Below are positions 5,973-8,283 of a stretch of 8,283 nt of DNA, piece after piece. The stretch spans positions 1 through 8,283 of the forward strand of contig JAAWIL010000084.1 in assembly GCA_022796315.1 (NCBI GenBank), read 5' to 3'. Source of the stretch: Oscillibacter sp. (lineage in GTDB: Bacteria > Bacillota > Clostridia > Oscillospirales > Oscillospiraceae). Both the position numbers and the translations under genes were made by a program. Every line of letters starts with the position of its first letter. Positions within the stretch are counted from its first letter, which is position 1. The notes beneath the pieces are model-generated. The model saw nothing but the letters and a program-made list of their open reading frames with translations. It searched no databases and was not told the DNA's origin.

Positions 5973-7982
5973 TCAGTGGTAGAGCGGCTGCTCCAGGAGC
6001 GCCGGGTCCAGCTTCAGCATGGGCGCCATCCGCAGGAACTGGCCTCTGAGATTGATGAAGTGCAGGCCCTGCAGGAGCGTGGTGAGAATTTTTTTGCGCT
6101 TGTCCCGGATCTCTTTCAGCCAGTAATCCGAAAAGGTCTTTTCCAGGTTCTCGCTGACGGAGAACGACGCTCCCTCCGGAAGAAGTTCTTCTACAGGGGT
6201 GATGTCAAAATTCAGCCGTTCCGCAGTTTTGCGGATGTGCCCATCAATGACCGTGAGCCGGTCCAGCAGCTCCTCCACCTTCGCCTCATCCAGCGTCTGG
6301 CCGTCATAGCACTGGAAATCATAGCCGTAGGCCTCGTAGAGGTCCCGCAGGCAGTACTCAATGAAGTACCGCTCCGCGTCGTTGACATAGTCGTCATAGG
6401 TCCGGTAGACCGCCGAGTTGTCAAAGCCCCGGACGCCTCCCACAGAGGACTGCGGGTCCCGCACACCCAGCGTGGAGCAGTATTCCATGCTCTCGGCATA
6501 GGGCAGATCCAAAAATTCCGCCAGGGCGGTGAAGGTCGCCTTCCGGTTCAGCTTGCCGTCCTCAAAGCGCACCAGCACGCTGTCCTTGTAGAGCCGGTCC
6601 TGCCAGTCGATGAGATAGCTGCGGTTGACCACACGGGTGACCAGCTCATCCGTCATGAGGCCGTGCTTGCCGGTTTCCTCAAAGTGCTCCTGTTCCATGT
6701 GCAGGATGAACTTCACGGCGGCGCCGTGGCTGATGGTGGGCCGGCGCAGGGGAATAAAGGTTTTGATATATTTGAAGTTCCGGAAAATCGGGGAGGTCCG
6801 GATTTTTTCGTAATGATCGGAATAGAGGACCGTCCGTCCCTTTTCGTCCACTCTCAGGTGGTATTTGATGTTGCCGAAGTGGGGGGAGAACAACAGCGCC
6901 GGGGTGATCCGGGCGGCGGGGTCCAGCGTGGCGGGATAATCCTTGTGCCCCATCACGAGAGCCACCAGAATGTCCTTGTCCGTCCGCCCCTTCAGCAGGT
7001 ACAGCTCCTGAGACAGCCGGGCCGGCATGGCCAGCATCTGCACGGCCTGGGCCATACTTCCCGCTTTCTCCAGGATATCGCGCACCTCGGTAATGGCCTT
7101 TTCCGTCTCGTCATACATCAGCGCCGGCATGGCCAGGGCGTTGGGGTGGCTGTCCAGAATCTCGCTGAAATAGTTCACGCCGTTGTGGGACTGGAGCTGC
7201 GCGTGCCAGATCATGCGGCGGATCTCCCGGATGCCCAGGGGCTTTATGCTGTACTGGCTGTAGTCAATGCCAAAGCGCTCCTTGAAGTCAATGGGATACT
7301 GCGAAACCTCATCCCCGATCAAAAAGACCAGCTTCTCCTCCTCCAGCAGGGGGCGGAGGTTCAGGCACTGGAGATAAGCGCAGAAGGTTTCCCAGCTGGT
7401 GTAATGGAGGTAGATGTGGTTTTCCCGGGCCACGTACTCGCTGGGCCGCACGTTGTCCCGGAGGTATTCCAGCTCATACTGGGAGTAAACGTCGTCCGCC
7501 AGGATGGGCTTTTCCAGGTCCTTGAAAAAGTACCGGCTGACAACGGGATGTTTCAGGTCCGTAAATTCCTCAAACTCCCCCTTTTTCACATCAAAGGGGA
7601 GGTATTGGTCATCATCGTAGGGGTAAAACCGGAGGGGCAGGTCCTCAAAGGCGGGGAAGTCCTTCCGGAACAGGTAGGGGTATTTGTTCAGCAGCTTCAC
7701 ATTCCGCTCATAGCGGCTCTGGAGCTGTTTCAGGTTCGGCGCATAGAAGGCCTCCGTCAACAGGGAGAGGATGTCTTCCCGGAAGTGGCCCTGCCGGTAG
7801 AGATTCAGAAAACAGGTGTAGGAGAGCTTGTAGTCTCCCCCCAGCCGGAGGATGCAGGCCGCGGCCTCCAGCTCCTCCTCCGGGGCGAGGCCGCCCTCCC
7901 GGACCGCTGTGACGTAAGCCCGCAGGGCCCCGTCGGGCTGGCCCAGCTCCGCCATGCGGCGGGCGATTTCGATTGCTTGCAT
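5973..7982 (-). CDS. Large flagellin-locus transferase, probable phosphoramidoyltransferase (sulfotransferase-like C-terminal part)
   Basis: This 669-aa soluble protein has no signal peptide or membrane segment that I can see. Residues 1-75 look like short paired helices of TPR type. Residues 110-350 are a mixed alpha/beta region that I do not recognise (Tyr/Phe/Asp-rich at 118-131, FLIGDE at 220-225). Residues 360-560 weakly resemble PAPS-dependent sulfotransferases: a strand-loop ALLFSPHFGN (362-371) where the 5'-phosphosulfate loop would sit, KTFIPLRRPTISH (407-419) resembling the 3'-phosphate-binding segment, and VLVRFED with AEFLDLPY (469-475, 488-495) resembling the usual RYEDL...FLG segment. 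It is the first gene of the operon, 9 bp upstream of the CysC-like kinase. That kinase is predicted to make a 3'-phosphorylated nucleotide donor, so this protein is the natural candidate to use it, transferring phosphoramidate to flagellin or its glycan. The canonical KSGTT loop is missing, and the Arg-Ser spacing in the 3'-phosphate segment is shorter than usual. The transferase role is inference. It could instead be a glycosyltransferase or another flagellin-modifying enzyme. Confidence 0.55.
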   Translation of the reverse strand: MQAIEIARRMAELGQPDGALRAYVTAVREGGLAPEEELEAAACILRLGGDYKLSYTCFLNLYRQGHFREDILSLLTEAFYAPNLKQLQSRYERNVKLLNKYPYLFRKDFPAFEDLPLRFYPYDDDQYLPFDVKKGEFEEFTDLKHPVVSRYFFKDLEKPILADDVYSQYELEYLRDNVRPSEYVARENHIYLHYTSWETFCAYLQCLNLRPLLEEEKLVFLIGDEVSQYPIDFKERFGIDYSQYSIKPLGIREIRRMIWHAQLQSHNGVNYFSEILDSHPNALAMPALMYDETEKAITEVRDILEKAGSMAQAVQMLAMPARLSQELYLLKGRTDKDILVALVMGHKDYPATLDPAARITPALLFSPHFGNIKYHLRVDEKGRTVLYSDHYEKIRTSPIFRNFKYIKTFIPLRRPTISHGAAVKFILHMEQEHFEETGKHGLMTDELVTRVVNRSYLIDWQDRLYKDSVLVRFEDGKLNRKATFTALAEFLDLPYAESMEYCSTLGVRDPQSSVGGVRGFDNSAVYRTYDDYVNDAERYFIEYCLRDLYEAYGYDFQCYDGQTLDEAKVEELLDRLTVIDGHIRKTAERLNFDITPVEELLPEGASFSVSENLEKTFSDYWLKEIRDKRKKILTTLLQGLHFINLRGQFLRMAPMLKLDPALLEQPLYH

Positions 7983-7990
7983 AAAACCGA

Positions 7991-7997
7991 TTCCTTT
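7991..7997 (-). promoter_or_regulatory. Ribosome binding site that fixes the start of the 669-aa protein
   Basis: The minus strand reads AAAGGAA, then 8 nt, then ATG at 7980-7982. The reading frame stays open upstream to an ATG near 8051, but that start would lie inside the flagellin terminator hairpin and add a proline-rich, low-complexity leader of 23 residues. The downstream ATG is therefore taken as the real start. No convincing promoter is visible between this site and the terminator. Confidence 0.75.
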
Positions 7998-8034
7998 CGT
8001 GTTTTTCGTGCAGAATAGAGAAAATGGCGGCGGG

Positions 8035-8067
8035 AAAAGCGGGGCGGGCAAACGCCCGCCCCGCTTT
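8035..8067 (-). terminator. Rho-independent terminator behind the flagellin gene
   Basis: A perfect 14-bp inverted repeat (8036-8049 against 8054-8067) encloses a 4-nt loop. Nearly all pairs are G-C, capped by three A-T pairs. Read on the minus strand, the hairpin runs into TTTT and then CCCGCC, so the U-tract is short. It lies about 48 bp after the flagellin stop and 53 bp before the next start codon. It probably ends most flagellin transcripts. The short U-tract leaves room for read-through into the modification operon. Confidence 0.85.
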
Positions 8068-8114
8068 GATGGGTAGATGCTGTTGTTTCAGAACAACCGT
8101 ACTGTGCCCGGGGA

Positions 8115-8283
8115 TTAGCCCAGCAGCTGCAACACGCCCTGGGGAACCGCGTTGGCCTGGGCCAGCATGGCCTGGGCAGACTGCACCAGGATGTTGTTCT
8201 TGGTGTAAGCCATCATCTCCTCGGCAACGTCGGTGTCGCGGATGGTGGACTCGGCGTCCTGGATGTTCTCCGCCATGACGCTC
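8115..8283 (-). CDS. Flagellin, C-terminal fragment (gene runs off the right edge)
   Basis: Flagellin is the subunit that polymerises outside the cell into the flagellar filament. Only the last 55 codons are inside the window, ending in TAA at 8115-8117. The visible protein carries the conserved flagellin D0 C-terminal helix: it contains AENIQDAESTIRDTDVAEEM, then a helix with QSAQAMLAQAN, and ends in PQGVLQLLG. This matches the usual flagellin ending (SRIRDTD.A.EM ... I..QA...ML.QAN..PQ.VL.LL). This D0 segment normally packs in the filament core, and the surface-exposed, usually glycosylated D2/D3 part would lie outside the window. A GC-rich hairpin terminator follows about 50 bp downstream, and then the modification operon on the same strand. 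The family call is very secure. Which flagellin paralogue it is cannot be told. I leave the symbol empty because fliC and hag are both used for such genes. Confidence 0.97.
   Translation of the reverse strand, partial: SVMAENIQDAESTIRDTDVAEEMMAYTKNNILVQSAQAMLAQANAVPQGVLQLLG

Noticed and set aside
5463..7982. A sulfate-activation and sulfotransfer pair (APS kinase plus sulfotransferase) modifying flagellin
   Set aside because: This was considered first. No ATP sulfurylase is present, the sulfotransferase-like protein lacks the PAPS loop, and the remaining operon genes have no role in sulfation but fit the phosphoramidate pathway. It is kept only as an alternative.
4740..8018. A 1092-codon open frame on the plus strand, antisense to three genes
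   Set aside because: It runs without regard to the gene boundaries on the other strand, has no recognisable domain and is rich in Gln, Val, Leu, Gly and His. This is the usual shadow of GC-rich genes with biased third positions. The minus-strand genes in the same place have clear motifs and ribosome binding sites.
7983..8051. Upstream extension of the 669-aa protein to an ATG near 8051
   Set aside because: It would begin within the flagellin terminator hairpin and add a proline-rich leader. The ATG at 7980-7982 has its own ribosome binding site.

Overview
The window is GC-rich, uses strong GGAGG-type ribosome binding sites, and carries a flagellin tail at its right edge. Together with the protein style this suggests a motile member of the Clostridia, probably an Oscillospiraceae-type gut anaerobe (Flavonifractor, Oscillibacter or Lawsonibacter-like). 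The taxonomy is inferred from style, not from a marker gene. Every gene I can support lies on the minus strand, so the window is transcribed from right to left.

Layout in transcription order: (1) the C-terminal 55 codons of a flagellin (8115-8283), closed by a GC-rich hairpin terminator (8035-8067); (2) a 669-aa protein with a helical N-terminus and a weakly sulfotransferase-like C-terminal part (5973-7982); (3) a CysC-like kinase (5463-5963); (4) a class I SAM methyltransferase (4677-5450); (5) a PEP-synthase/PPDK-related phosphotransferase without the PEP-binding barrel (2370-4670); (6) a class I glutamine-amidotransferase-fold hydrolase (1780-2373); (7) a MobA-like nucleotidyltransferase (1043-1783); (8) a PHP-family phosphoesterase (234-1046). 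A strong rho-independent terminator (184-223) ends the operon. Gaps between genes 2 to 8 are 12 bp or less, and the last three junctions are 4-base GTGA overlaps. Positions 1-183 hold no gene that I can support.

Taken singly, the genes would be annotated as sulfate activation, pyruvate phosphate dikinase, GMP-synthase-like and molybdopterin-type enzymes. Taken together they match the Campylobacter jejuni set that makes the O-methyl phosphoramidate (MeOPN) capsule modification. The correspondence is Cj1418 (L-glutamine kinase), Cj1416 (phosphoglutamine cytidylyltransferase), Cj1417 (gamma-glutamyl-CDP-amidate hydrolase), Cj1415 (cytidine diphosphoramidate kinase) and Cj1419/Cj1420 (methyltransferases). 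The order methyltransferase, glutamine kinase, hydrolase, cytidylyltransferase is also the same.

The proposed route is: L-Gln to L-Gln phosphate, to CDP-L-Gln, to cytidine diphosphoramidate (CDP-NH2), to its 3'-phosphate. The phosphoramidoyl group is then transferred by the 669-aa protein and methylated by the methyltransferase. The leaving nucleotide would be 3'-phospho-CMP (pCp), which the PHP enzyme could recycle to CMP. The position directly behind a flagellin gene suggests that the acceptor is flagellin or its glycan instead of a capsule. The pathway assignment rests on family recognition plus gene context. The flagellin target, the transferase role and the pCp-recycling role are inferences.
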